Made by a program: the position numbers and the translations under genes. Below, in pieces: positions 17,700 through 26,274 of a stretch of 64,000 nucleotides of DNA. The notes below the pieces were generated by a model that was given only the letters and a program-made list of their open reading frames with translations, was not told the DNA's origin and searched no databases. The stretch is from Dyella sp. AtDHG13 (lineage in GTDB: Bacteria > Pseudomonadota > Gammaproteobacteria > Xanthomonadales > Rhodanobacteraceae): assembly GCF_003201105.1 (NCBI RefSeq), contig NZ_QICJ01000006.1, positions 1-64,000 of the forward strand. Reading direction: 5' to 3'. The number at the start of each line of letters is the position of its first letter. Within the stretch, counting starts at the first letter, position 1.

Positions 17700-19037
17700 A
17701 TGCGAACCGTACTGATCATCGACGACAACCCGGCCGTGGGCGAGGCGCTTTCGCTCGCGCTCTCCCTGCATGAGATTCGCCCGCTGACCGCGCTGACGCC
17801 CGAACAGGGCTTGGCCATGCTCGAAACGGAGCGGGTGGACGTGGTGATCCAGGACATGAACTTCACCGCCGACACCACCTCGGGCGAGGAGGGCATCGCG
17901 CTGTTCCGCGACATCCGCCAGCGCCACACCGACTTGCCGGTGATCCTGCTCACCGCGTGGACGCACCTGGAAACCGCAGTGGAACTGGTGAAGGCCGGCG
18001 CGGCGGACTATCTCGCCAAGCCCTGGGACGACAACAAGCTGCTGGCGACGGTGGAAAACCTGCTGGAGCTTTCGGAATCCACGCGCGAAGTCACCCGTGC
18101 CCGCAACGAGCGCCGCAAGCGCCGTGAAGACCTGCAGCGCCGCTACGACCTCAACGGCATCGTGTTCGCCTCCGAGGCGATGGCGCGCACGCTGGACCTG
18201 GCCTGCCAGGTCGCGCGCTCGGACGTGCCCGTGCTGATCACCGGCCCCAACGGCGCCGGCAAGGAGCGCATCGCCGCCATCGTGCACGCCAACTCCGGCG
18301 TGAAGCGCGGCCCGTTCGTGGCGGTGAACTGCGGCGCACTGCCGGGCGAGCTGATCGAGGCCGAACTGTTCGGCGCGGAAGCAGGTGCGTACACCGGCGC
18401 CAACAAGGCGCGCGAAGGCCGCTTCGAATTGGCTGACGGCGGCACACTGTTCCTCGACGAGATCGGCAACCTGCCGTTGTCGGGCCAGGTGAAGCTGCTG
18501 CGCGTGCTGGAAACCGGCCAGTTCGAGCGCCTGGGTTCGGGCCGCACGCGCCATGTGAAGGTGCGCGTGCTGAGCGCCACCAATGCGGACCTGAAGGCGA
18601 TGATCCGCGCGGGCACGTTCCGCGAGGATCTGTATTACCGCCTCAATGTCATCGAGGTGAACCTGCCGCCGCTGTCCGACCGCGTGGACGACATCCTGCC
18701 GCTGGCGGACTTCTTCCTCGATGGCCGCGCCGAACTCACCGACGCCGCGCGCGACGCGCTGCTGGCCTACCAGTGGCCCGGCAACGTGCGCGAACTGAAG
18801 AACGCCATCGAACGCGCCGCGCTGCTGGCGGCCGATGGCCGCATCACGCCGGAGCAACTCAACCTGCCGCAGCTGGCCGTGGCGGGCGCGCGCAACCTGG
18901 ACGAGCCCAGCCGCGAGACGGTGGAGGCGGCCCTGGACAAGGCCGGCGGCGTGGTCAGCCGCGCCGCGCAGTCGCTGGGCCTGTCGCGCCAGGCCTTGTA
19001 TCGCCGCATGGAGCGCTACGGGCTGGCGCAGGCGTAA
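17700..19037 (+). CDS. Sigma-54-dependent response regulator (NtrC class)
   Basis: 445 residues. The receiver domain has an acidic pair at residues 8-9, phospho-acceptor D52 and K107. The AAA+ domain has Walker A GPNGAGKE (182-189), GAYTGA (229-234; Tyr replaces the usual Phe of GAFTGA) and Walker B FLDE (251-254). A Fis-type helix-turn-helix at the C-terminus contains SRAAQSLGLSRQALYRRM. It is expected to hexamerise, bind upstream palindromes and open RpoN promoters. The start is uncertain: ATG 17700 begins the receiver cleanly but has a weak ribosome site; ATG 17685 is also in frame. Presumed target: the sigma-54 promoter at 303. Confidence 0.93.
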   Translation: MRTVLIIDDNPAVGEALSLALSLHEIRPLTALTPEQGLAMLETERVDVVIQDMNFTADTTSGEEGIALFRDIRQRHTDLPVILLTAWTHLETAVELVKAGAADYLAKPWDDNKLLATVENLLELSESTREVTRARNERRKRREDLQRRYDLNGIVFASEAMARTLDLACQVARSDVPVLITGPNGAGKERIAAIVHANSGVKRGPFVAVNCGALPGELIEAELFGAEAGAYTGANKAREGRFELADGGTLFLDEIGNLPLSGQVKLLRVLETGQFERLGSGRTRHVKVRVLSATNADLKAMIRAGTFREDLYYRLNVIEVNLPPLSDRVDDILPLADFFLDGRAELTDAARDALLAYQWPGNVRELKNAIERAALLAADGRITPEQLNLPQLAVAGARNLDEPSRETVEAALDKAGGVVSRAAQSLGLSRQALYRRMERYGLAQA

Positions 19038-19082
19038 GCGTTGCCCTTGCCGCGATGGCCGAGGATGATGAGGGGAGGGTCG

Positions 19083-19403
19083 ATGGAGTTCGCCATGCGC
19101 TATCGCTACCTGTGTCTCGTCACCGCGCTGCTGTGCGCCAGCGCCGCCGCGCAGAGCGTTGCGCCGGCCTCGCCCAGCGACCGCTGGGGCAAGCTCCCGC
19201 CCGCTGCGGCGAGCACCGCGGCCAGCGGTTATCGCGACACGCTCAGCACCGCCGCCAGCGATGCGCAGCGTTTCAATTTCCGCAACGGTCCCGCCAAGGA
19301 CACGGCGCCGCCCGACCAGACGCCGATCCGCGTGATCATCAACAACGGCCGCGGGCCGCACATCAATTGCGCACCAATGGGGCCGGGTGCGGCGTGTCAC
19401 TGA
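19083..19403 (+). CDS. Small secreted two-cysteine protein between regulator and kinase
   Basis: 106 residues, family not recognised. It has a signal peptide (hydrophobic LCLVTALLCASAAA, cleavage near AQS). The low-complexity Ala/Pro/Ser middle is followed by IRVIINNGRGPHINC, and the last residues hold the second mature cysteine (C-x7-CH end). AGGGGAGGG gives an excellent ribosome site at ATG 19083. It sits 45 bases after the regulator and 28 before the kinase, so it is probably co-transcribed with both. It could be a periplasmic accessory or ligand-binding partner of the kinase, which has almost no periplasmic domain of its own; that is inference. Confidence 0.75.
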   Translation: MEFAMRYRYLCLVTALLCASAAAQSVAPASPSDRWGKLPPAAASTAASGYRDTLSTAASDAQRFNFRNGPAKDTAPPDQTPIRVIINNGRGPHINCAPMGPGAACH

Positions 19404-19431
19404 CGGCCATCGTTCGCAAGGGAGAGGACTG

Positions 19432-20811
19432 ATGCGGCTGGGCTTGCGTACGCTCGAGTCGCGCATGGTGATGCTGCTGGGGTTTGCCGGCATCGCGGGT
19501 GCGCTCATCTATGCCGGTGTGACGCAGTGGCCGTTGCCGCAGGTGCTGGTGTGGATGCGCCAGGTGGGTATCAACCTCGGCACGCCGGCGCACTTCGGTT
19601 TCTACGGCGGCATGATCGTGTCGATGGCGTTCCTGCTGCCGCTGTCGCTGTGGCTCGGCCATCGCGTGACCGCGCCCATCACCAAGCTGTTGCGCGCGCT
19701 CGAAGGCGCCGTGGCGAGCTACCGCGACGGCGACTTCAGTTTCTCCATCGCGGCCACGCGCCGCGACGAACTGGGCGAGCTGATCCGCATGCACAACGCG
19801 CTGGGCCAGACCCTGCGCGAGCAGCGCCAGAACCTGGCCCAGCGCGAACTGCTGCTGGACACGGTGGTGCAGAACACGCCCGTCGCACTCGTGCTTACCG
19901 ATGCGAGCGGCCGCGTGACCTACGCCAACATCGCTTCGCGGCACCTTTTCAACGAAGGGCGCACCCTGCATGGCCTGGATTTCGCGGAGCTGCTCAGCGA
20001 CAGCCCGGAAGCCCTGCGCCGCGCGGTGGAAAGCGGCGAAGACGCCTTGCTCACCGTGGAGATGGACGGCGGCGAGGAGACCTTCCACCTGTCGCAGCGC
20101 AGCTTCCGCCTGCAAGGTCGCCCGCATCGCCTGCAGCTGTTCCGGCGCATGACGCGCGAACTGTCGCGGCAGGAAGTGGCCACGTGGAAACGCGTGATCC
20201 GCGTGATCAGCCACGAGCTCAACAATTCGCTGGCGCCGATTTCCTCGCTCGCCCATTCGGGCGCGGAACTGGCGCGCCGTGGCGATACCACGCGCCTGCC
20301 GGGCGTGTTCGCCACCATCGGCGAGCGCGCGCGGCACCTGCACGGCTTCATCGCCGGCTACGCCAGTTTCGCCAAGCTGCCGGCGCCGCAGCTGGCATCC
20401 ATCGAATGGAAGCCGTTCCTGGACAGCCTGGCGCTGCACTGCAAGTTCACCCTGGCCAGCGCCTTGCCCGAGCAGCCCGGCTGGTTCGACGCGGCGCAGA
20501 TCGAGCAGGTGCTGATCAACCTGGTGAAGAACGCGCACGAATCGGGCAGCCCCGATGACGGCGTATCGCTGTCGCTGATGGTGATCGGCCGCGACGTGCG
20601 CATCGAAGTGGCCGACCGCGGCCCGGGCATGAGCGAGACCGTGCTGGCCCAGGCCCTGCTGCCGTTCTACTCCACCAAGCGTTCCGGCACCGGCCTCGGC
20701 CTGGCGCTGGCGCGCGAGATCGTGGAGGCCCACGGCGGCCGCATCGCGCTCGCCAACCGCGAGGAGGGCGGCCTGCGGGTCAGCCTGCTGCTGCCGCTGG
20801 GGCCAAGATAA
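19432..20811 (+). CDS. Membrane sensor histidine kinase, NtrB-like, with HAMP and PAS
   Basis: 459 residues. Two transmembrane helices (about 12-31 and 56-76) enclose only about 25 periplasmic residues. A HAMP region follows (about 77-130), then a PAS domain from about 145 ([19 protein letters not shown]). The dimerisation box [11 protein letters not shown] has phospho-acceptor H261. The ATPase domain has N-box [16 protein letters not shown], and [17 protein letters not shown] precedes ATG 19432. It is the probable partner of the NtrC-class regulator two genes upstream. The short loop suggests sensing within the membrane, through PAS, or through a partner protein. Confidence 0.93.
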   Translation: MRLGLRTLESRMVMLLGFAGIAGALIYAGVTQWPLPQVLVWMRQVGINLGTPAHFGFYGGMIVSMAFLLPLSLWLGHRVTAPITKLLRALEGAVASYRDGDFSFSIAATRRDELGELIRMHNALGQTLREQRQNLAQRELLLDTVVQNTPVALVLTDASGRVTYANIASRHLFNEGRTLHGLDFAELLSDSPEALRRAVESGEDALLTVEMDGGEETFHLSQRSFRLQGRPHRLQLFRRMTRELSRQEVATWKRVIRVISHELNNSLAPISSLAHSGAELARRGDTTRLPGVFATIGERARHLHGFIAGYASFAKLPAPQLASIEWKPFLDSLALHCKFTLASALPEQPGWFDAAQIEQVLINLVKNAHESGSPDDGVSLSLMVIGRDVRIEVADRGPGMSETVLAQALLPFYSTKRSGTGLGLALAREIVEAHGGRIALANREEGGLRVSLLLPLGPR

Positions 20812-20832
20812 CTCGCGTAATCGGCGCCCCAC

Positions 20833-20861
20833 CTGTTGGATGCTCCGGGCTCGCCTATACT
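20833..20861 (+). promoter_or_regulatory. Probable sigma-70 promoter of the SPFH-nfeD operon
   Basis: TATACT (20856-20861) is a strong -10. CTGTTG (20833-20838), exactly 17 bases upstream, is a poor -35. The predicted start near 20868 gives a leader of about 27 bases before ATG 20895, and the promoter lies just after the kinase stop codon, marking a new transcription unit. Confidence 0.5.
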
Positions 20862-20894
20862 CGATCCCATCTTCATGGAATGGGAAGGCAGGCA

Positions 20895-21848
20895 ATGGGC
20901 TCGCTATTTGCTCTGGTAGTGATCGTGGTTGCGGTGATCGTGCTCGCCAAGCTGGTGCGCATCGTGCCGCAGGGTTACGAATGGACAGTGGAACGTTTCG
21001 GCCGCTATACGCGCACGCTCACGCCGGGCCTGCATTTCCTGATTCCCTTCATCTACAGCATCGGCCGCAAGATGAACATGATGGAGCAGGTGCTGGATGT
21101 GCCTTCGCAAGACGTCATCACCAAGGACAACGCGGTGGTGCGCGTGGATGGCGTGGTGTTCTACCAAGTGCTGGACGCGGCCAAGGCCGCCTATGAAGTG
21201 GCCAACCTGGAGCAGGCGGCGCTTGCCCTGGTCATGACCAACATCCGCACGGTGCTGGGCTCGATGGACCTGGACGAATCGCTCAGCCAGCGCGACGCCA
21301 TCAACGCCAAGCTGCTCACCGTGGTGGACGAGGCCACGCATCCGTGGGGCGTCAAGGTCAACCGCATCGAGATCAAGGACATCGCGCCGCCGCGCGACCT
21401 GGTCGATTCGATGGCGCGGCAGATGAAGGCCGAGCGCGAGAAGCGCGCGAACATCCTGGAAGCGGAGGGTTTCCGCCAGGCCGCCGTGCTGAAGGCCGAC
21501 GGCGAAAAGCAATCCGCTATCCTCGCTGCGGAAGGCAAGAAGGAAGCCGCGTTCCGCGAGGCCGAGGCGCGCATCCGCCTGGCCGAGGCAGAGGCCGAAG
21601 CGACCAAGATGGTGTCCGAGGCCATCGCCAACGGCAACGTCAATGCGCTCAATTACTTCGTCGCGAACAAGTACGTCGAAGCGCTGAAGGAAATGGCGCA
21701 TTCGCCCAACCAGAAGACCTTGCTGCTGCCGGTGGAAGCCACCGGCATCCTCGGTTCGCTGGCCGGCATCGCTGAACTGGCGAAGGATTCGCTGAGCCAG
21801 CAGCAGGCGACCAACACCAACCGCCGCACGCCACCGTCGCTGGGCTGA
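20895..21848 (+). CDS. SPFH/Band-7 membrane protein, stomatin/QmcA-like
   Basis: 317 residues. An N-terminal membrane helix (about 3-19) precedes the stomatin signature [19 protein letters not shown] and [10 protein letters not shown]. Then come the SPFH domain and a long Ala/Glu-rich coiled coil (about 170-240, repeated AEAEATK-like heptads). Members form large ring oligomers in the membrane, often working with NfeD and proteases. The partner NfeD gene follows 7 bases later. ATG 20895 has an AAGGCAGG ribosome site; an upstream in-frame ATG at 20880 lacks one. Confidence 0.92.
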   Translation: MGSLFALVVIVVAVIVLAKLVRIVPQGYEWTVERFGRYTRTLTPGLHFLIPFIYSIGRKMNMMEQVLDVPSQDVITKDNAVVRVDGVVFYQVLDAAKAAYEVANLEQAALALVMTNIRTVLGSMDLDESLSQRDAINAKLLTVVDEATHPWGVKVNRIEIKDIAPPRDLVDSMARQMKAEREKRANILEAEGFRQAAVLKADGEKQSAILAAEGKKEAAFREAEARIRLAEAEAEATKMVSEAIANGNVNALNYFVANKYVEALKEMAHSPNQKTLLLPVEATGILGSLAGIAELAKDSLSQQQATNTNRRTPPSLG

Positions 21849-21855
21849 ACCGGGC

Positions 21856-22302
21856 ATGGAACAGATCGCGCTGCATTACCTGTGGTGGATCCTGGCGCTG
21901 GTGCTGATCGCCGTCGAGGTGATCTTGCCCGGCTACTTCATGCTGTGGATCGGCATCGCTGCCGGCGTCACCGGCGTGGTGGTGCTGGCCGCGCCGGACA
22001 TGTCGTTGCTGGCGCAGGCGCTGGTGTTCGCGGTGCTCGCGTTTCTCTCGTGCGCGGCGTACTGGTACGGACTGCGTCCGCGCCTGATGCGCGACGAGCC
22101 GGGCAGTGCGCTGCTCAACCGGCGCGGCGAGCAGAAGATCGGCCAGCGCTACGTGCTGGCCGAACCCATCGTGCATGGCCGCGGCAAGGCCAAGGTGGGC
22201 GACAGCCTGTGGCTGGTGCGCGGGCCGGACCTGCCGGCCGGCAGCATGGTGGAAGTAGTGGGCGTGGATGGAACGACGCTGGTGGTGAGGGCGGCGGAGT
22301 AG
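21856..22302 (+). CDS. NfeD-family membrane protein (short form)
   Basis: 148 residues. Two to three transmembrane helices occupy residues 8-75. A C-terminal OB-fold domain follows (from about 88: SALLNRRGEQKIGQRYVLAEPI, ending VVEVVGVDGTTLVVRAAE). This short NfeD type has no protease domain. It follows the SPFH gene by 7 bases, the usual operon for this pair in bacteria. The OB-fold is thought to interact with the stomatin partner at the membrane. Confidence 0.92.
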   Translation: MEQIALHYLWWILALVLIAVEVILPGYFMLWIGIAAGVTGVVVLAAPDMSLLAQALVFAVLAFLSCAAYWYGLRPRLMRDEPGSALLNRRGEQKIGQRYVLAEPIVHGRGKAKVGDSLWLVRGPDLPAGSMVEVVGVDGTTLVVRAAE

Positions 22303-22348
22303 TTCTTGCCCTCACCTGTGTTGACGCGGCACGACAGCACGCACCGCA

Positions 22349-22379
22349 GCGATGAGGCTGGAATCTCCAGCCTCATCGC
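22349..22379. terminator. Perfect hairpin between convergent nfeD and M13 peptidase genes
   Basis: GCGATGAGGCTGGA pairs perfectly with TCCAGCCTCATCGC around a three-base loop. It lies between two convergent genes and could serve both strands. There is no T-run on either side. Confidence 0.65.
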
Positions 22380-22391
22380 CATCCTCAGGAC

Positions 22392-24464
22392 TTACCAGAT
22401 CTTCACGCGCTGGTCTTCCGGCCGCCACATCGGCTGGCCCTGCTTCACGCCGAACGCCTCGTAGAAATCCGGCACGTTCGACAGCGGGCCGTTCACGCGC
22501 CACTTCGCGGGTGCGTGGACATCGGAAAGCAGGCCCGTGCGCAGCTTCTCGTCGCGTTCCTGCGACAGCCAGCCCAGCGCGTAGCCGAGGAAGAAGCGCT
22601 GCAGCGGCGTGTAGCCGGCGATCTTCTCGCCCCTCTGGTATTGCGCGGTTTTCTTGAACGCATCCAGGCCGATCATGATGCCGCCGAAGTCGGCGATGTT
22701 CTCGCCAAGGCTGGCCTGGCCGTTGATGTGCAGGCCGGGCAGGGGCTCATAGGCGTTGAACTGCTTCACCATCACGTCGGCGCGCTGCTTGAAGCGGGCG
22801 GCGTCTTCCTTGGTCCACCAGTCGGCCAGGTTGCCCTTGGCGTCGTACTGGCGGCCTTCGTCGTCGAAGCCGTGGGTGATTTCGTGGCCGATGGTGGAGG
22901 CGGCGACGTAGCCGTACACCACGGCGTCATCGATCTGATCGTCGGCGAAGCCCGGGATCATGAACTGCGCGGCAGGCAGCACGATCTCGTTGTTCGACGG
23001 GTTGTAGTACGCGTTGTAGGTCTGCGGCGTCATTTCCCATTCGGCGCGGTCCACCGGCTTGCCGAACTTGGAGATCATGTCTTCGATCTCCCAGCGCTTG
23101 GCGTTCATCATGTTCTGCGCGTACGACGCGCGGCCGATGGTGAGCGTGGAGTAGTCCTTCCACTTGTCCGGGTAGCCGACCTTCTTGGTGATGGCGGCGA
23201 GCTTTTCATGCGCCTTCGCCTTGGTGGCCGGGCTCATCCAGTCCAGCTTGTCGATGCGTTCGCCATAGGCCGTGCGCACGGCTTCCACCATCGCGTTGTA
23301 GCGCTGCTTGGCCGCGTCGGAGAAGTAATCCTTGACGTAGATGCGGCCCAGCACCATGCCCAGCGCCTGGTTTTCGGCGCGCAGCGCGCGCTTCCAGCGC
23401 GGCTTCTGCTGCGCCTGGCCGTTGAGCGTGCGGCCATAGAAGTCGAAGCTTTCGTTGTCGAAATCCTGGCTGAGGAAGCTGGCGTACGCGTCCACCAGAT
23501 GCACGCGCAGGTAGTCGCGCACTACTGGCGTGGGCGTCTTCGCCAGCAGGGCCTGCAGGCCGCTGAAGAATTCCGGCTGGCCGACGATCACCGTGCCGGC
23601 GGGCAGCTTCCAGCCGGCGAGGCGCGCGTTCCACGCGATGGACGGCGTGTACTTCGTCGTCAGGTCGGCGGGCGCCATCTTGTGGTAATTCTTCTCGGGA
23701 TCGCGCAGATCGGCGAGCGGGCGCGATACCTTGGCCAGCGCAGTCTCGAACGCCATCACCTGCTTCGCGCTGCTGGCGGCCTCGGCGTCGGGCTGGCCGA
23801 GCAGATGGAACACGCGCTGCAGGTGCGCGACATAGGCAGCGCGAACCTTGGCGACGCCGGCTTCCTTGTTGAAGTAGTAGTCGCGCTCCGGCAGGCCCAG
23901 GCCGCCCTGCCACAGGTGCACGGCCATCACGTCGCTCTGCTTCTCGTCCTGCGACACCTGGAAGTCGAAGAACGGATCGACGCCGATCAATTGCATGGCG
24001 AAGGCCGCGTCGAGCGCGGAGTTCACGTCATGCACGGCATCGATGCGCGCCAGTTCGTCCTTGAGCGGGGTGATGCCCAGCGTGTCCGCCTGGGCCTGGT
24101 CCATGGCCGTGATCCAGAAATCGCCGACCTTCTGTTCGTCGCTGCCGGGCTTGGCGGCCTTGTCCGCCGCGGCGTCCTCGCTGATCTTGCGCAGCTTGGC
24201 GTAAAGCTCGTCCTGCACGACCTGGCCGATGCCCCACGACGATTCCTCCGCCGGAATCGGATGGCTCTTCAGCCATGCGCCGTTGGCGAACTGGAAAAAG
24301 TCGACGCCAGGGTTCACCGAGGTATCGATGTGGTCGGCCACCACGTCGGGCTTCGTGGCGGTGAGCGCGGCGGCCGGAGCGGCGGCGTGGGCCGCGCCCA
24401 CGGAGGCGGCGGCAAGGGCTAGCGCGAGCAGCCGGCGGCGCAGGGTGGGCGAAGTCGCGTTCAT
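22392..24464 (-). CDS. M13-family zinc metallopeptidase (PepO/neprilysin-like), secreted
   Basis: 690 residues with a signal peptide (hydrophobic LLALALAAASVGAAHA). The catalytic HEITH sits near residue 527 in IGHEITHGFDDEGRQYD, the third zinc ligand is in ENIADFGG, and the C-terminus has the family ending (RVNGPLSNVPDFYEAFGV). Length is typical for M13. It should be a periplasmic or surface peptidase acting on oligopeptides. It follows yggT on the same strand after a 105-base gap containing a strong hairpin, so it is probably its own unit. Confidence 0.95.
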   Translation of the reverse strand: MNATSPTLRRRLLALALAAASVGAAHAAAPAAALTATKPDVVADHIDTSVNPGVDFFQFANGAWLKSHPIPAEESSWGIGQVVQDELYAKLRKISEDAAADKAAKPGSDEQKVGDFWITAMDQAQADTLGITPLKDELARIDAVHDVNSALDAAFAMQLIGVDPFFDFQVSQDEKQSDVMAVHLWQGGLGLPERDYYFNKEAGVAKVRAAYVAHLQRVFHLLGQPDAEAASSAKQVMAFETALAKVSRPLADLRDPEKNYHKMAPADLTTKYTPSIAWNARLAGWKLPAGTVIVGQPEFFSGLQALLAKTPTPVVRDYLRVHLVDAYASFLSQDFDNESFDFYGRTLNGQAQQKPRWKRALRAENQALGMVLGRIYVKDYFSDAAKQRYNAMVEAVRTAYGERIDKLDWMSPATKAKAHEKLAAITKKVGYPDKWKDYSTLTIGRASYAQNMMNAKRWEIEDMISKFGKPVDRAEWEMTPQTYNAYYNPSNNEIVLPAAQFMIPGFADDQIDDAVVYGYVAASTIGHEITHGFDDEGRQYDAKGNLADWWTKEDAARFKQRADVMVKQFNAYEPLPGLHINGQASLGENIADFGGIMIGLDAFKKTAQYQRGEKIAGYTPLQRFFLGYALGWLSQERDEKLRTGLLSDVHAPAKWRVNGPLSNVPDFYEAFGVKQGQPMWRPEDQRVKIW

Positions 24465-24499
24465 GCGGGTCTTATCTCCATGGGACAGGTCGGATACGG

Positions 24500-24528
24500 C
24501 GATGGGGCGTGCATGGCACGCCCCATCG
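24500..24528 (-). terminator. Perfect hairpin downstream of yggT
   Basis: CGATGGGGCGTGC and GCACGCCCCATCG are perfect complements around a three-base loop, between the yggT stop and the start of the M13 peptidase gene. It has no T-run. It is the likely 3' boundary of the proC-yggT message. Confidence 0.6.
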
Positions 24529-24569
24529 GATGGGATATCGGAAGATTGCGCGGTGCGCGCCGGCCGTCC

Positions 24570-25145
24570 TCAGATGCCAAGCGCCAGCCGCGCGCCCAGG
24601 TCGGCCAGCGGCGACACCAGCAGCAGGCGCACCAGGATCAGCACGATCATCACCACCCACGGCGCGAAATCCAGACCGCCGGCGGTGAGCTTGCCGCGCA
24701 GCGGACGCAGCAGCGGATCCACCAGGGTGCCGGCCAGACGGTAGACCGGGTGATAGCCCTCGACCTGGAACAGGCTCATCAGCGACCAGATGAAGATCAG
24801 CACCACGTAGAACATGGCGATGAAGTCCAGCGTGTCGGCCACCGACAGCACCAGCAGCCCCGCCACGTGCGGGAACACGCCGAGCAGGGCGAACAGCACG
24901 ATGCGCTTGATGAGCATCAGCAGCCACACCAGCAGCAGGGCAGCGACATTGATGCGACGCCAGTTCGGCAGCACGCGGCGGATCGGCGCCAGCACTACGT
25001 TGGTGGTGCGGTAGATGAACTGGCTCAGCGGATTGTGGAAGTCCGCGCGGCTGGCTTCGGCCAACAGGCGCAGCACGAACAGCGCGGCGGCGGCGCCGAA
25101 GGCCAGGTCGACGAGGAACGAAAGGGCGTTGACGAGGTAACTCAC
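24570..25145 (-). CDS. yggT: YggT-family integral membrane protein
   Basis: 191 residues with two YGGT repeats: FHNPLSQFIYRTTNVVLAPIRRVLP in the first half and YHPVYRLAGTLVDPLLRPLRGKL in the second, each between hydrophobic helices. Its exact function is unknown; it has been linked to osmotic tolerance in enterobacteria. Its ATG overlaps the proC stop by four bases (ATGA), so it is translationally coupled to proC, the common arrangement in gammaproteobacteria. Confidence 0.93.
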   Translation of the reverse strand: MSYLVNALSFLVDLAFGAAAALFVLRLLAEASRADFHNPLSQFIYRTTNVVLAPIRRVLPNWRRINVAALLLVWLLMLIKRIVLFALLGVFPHVAGLLVLSVADTLDFIAMFYVVLIFIWSLMSLFQVEGYHPVYRLAGTLVDPLLRPLRGKLTAGGLDFAPWVVMIVLILVRLLLVSPLADLGARLALGI

Positions 25146-25966
25146 GATGGGTCGTCCAGTGCGGCAGCCAGCTCGGCGCCCCGGCGCGTGGCGGCGGCCA
25201 CGGCGCGGGCGACGATCTGGTGGAAATGGTCGGCGGCAAGACTTTCGAGCGCGGCCTGCGTGGTGCCGTTGGGCGAGGTGACGCGCTGGCGCAGCACGCC
25301 GGGGTCCTCGCCGGTTTCGGTGAGCATGCGGCCGGCGCCCAGGCAGGTCTGCGCGGCCAGCGCGCGTGCGGTCTCGCGCGACATGCCCTGCGCGAAGGCG
25401 GCGTCTTCCAGCGCTTCCACCAGGGCAAAGAAGTAGGCCGGGCCGGAACCGGAGATGCCGGTGACGGTGTCGATCAGCGCTTCGTCATCCACCCAGCGCG
25501 TGATGCCCACGGCATCCATGATGTGTTGTGCCTGCGCCCGCTGTTCCGGGCTGACCCGGCGGTTGGCGAACAGGCCCGTGGCGCCCGCGCCGATCAACGC
25601 CGGGGTATTGGGCATGCAGCGCACGATGGCCAGGGCGTGGCCGAACCAGCGCTCCAACTGGTCGATGCGCACGCCGGCGGCGATGGAGATCAGCATCGGC
25701 CGCTGGCGGGCCAGCGTGTCGCGCAGTTCGGCGTGGATGGACGGCATGATCTGCGGCTTCACCGCCAGCACCAGCACGTCGGCCTCGGCCGCGGCCAGGC
25801 GGTTTTCCGCGTAGCAGGCGATGCCGTAGTCGCGGCCCAGCTCCTGCCGGGCCTCGGCCCGCGGCTCGGACACGGTGATGGACGAGGCGGCCACGCCGGT
25901 CTTGAGCAGGCCGCCGATCAGGCTGCGCGCCATGTTGCCGCCGCCGATGAAAGCGATACGAGTCAT
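25142..25966 (-). CDS. proC: Pyrroline-5-carboxylate reductase
   Basis: 274 residues, full length. The Rossmann motif GGGNMARSLIGGL is at residues 9-21, and the C-terminal ProC signature region includes VTGISGSGPAYFF and VTSPNGTTQAAL. The enzyme reduces 1-pyrroline-5-carboxylate to proline with NAD(P)H in the cytoplasm. In P. aeruginosa the order is yggT-proC-yggS-pilT; here no yggS gene lies between proC and pilT. Confidence 0.96.
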   Translation of the reverse strand: MTRIAFIGGGNMARSLIGGLLKTGVAASSITVSEPRAEARQELGRDYGIACYAENRLAAAEADVLVLAVKPQIMPSIHAELRDTLARQRPMLISIAAGVRIDQLERWFGHALAIVRCMPNTPALIGAGATGLFANRRVSPEQRAQAQHIMDAVGITRWVDDEALIDTVTGISGSGPAYFFALVEALEDAAFAQGMSRETARALAAQTCLGAGRMLTETGEDPGVLRQRVTSPNGTTQAALESLAADHFHQIVARAVAAATRRGAELAAALDDPS

Positions 25967-26274
25967 GCAGGAGCCTATCCTTACTATTGGGGGCTTACCT
26001 TACCGGAGCCGGGAGCGCGCGTCCCGTGGCGAAAGTGCCGCCCGCCGGGGCGCCTGGGGCGCAATCTTTCAACCTGGTCCGCAGTTTGCCGCTTACGGCC
26101 AAAGGAAAGACTGGTCGCCCGGCCCGCGCGGCGAGTAGTATCGGCCCGCTGCTTGGGGAACGGGGAACGGACCGGTCGAACGGCATGGCGCCCCGCGCGC
26201 CCCGTTGCCGCGTCCGGAGAAAACCCCGCCCCGGGCACGAGTCAGCCAGACGATAGGGTTCAAGGGGAAACCAG
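25967..26274. other. Gene-free divergent region between proC and pilT
   Basis: 308 bases carrying the leaders of two divergent genes. I find no convincing open frame, no -24/-12 element and no clear -35/-10 pair. GGGGAACGGGGAACGG near 26155 is a short direct repeat. AAGGGGAAAC just before ATG 26275 is the pilT ribosome site. The yggS gene expected here from related genomes is absent. Confidence 0.6.
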
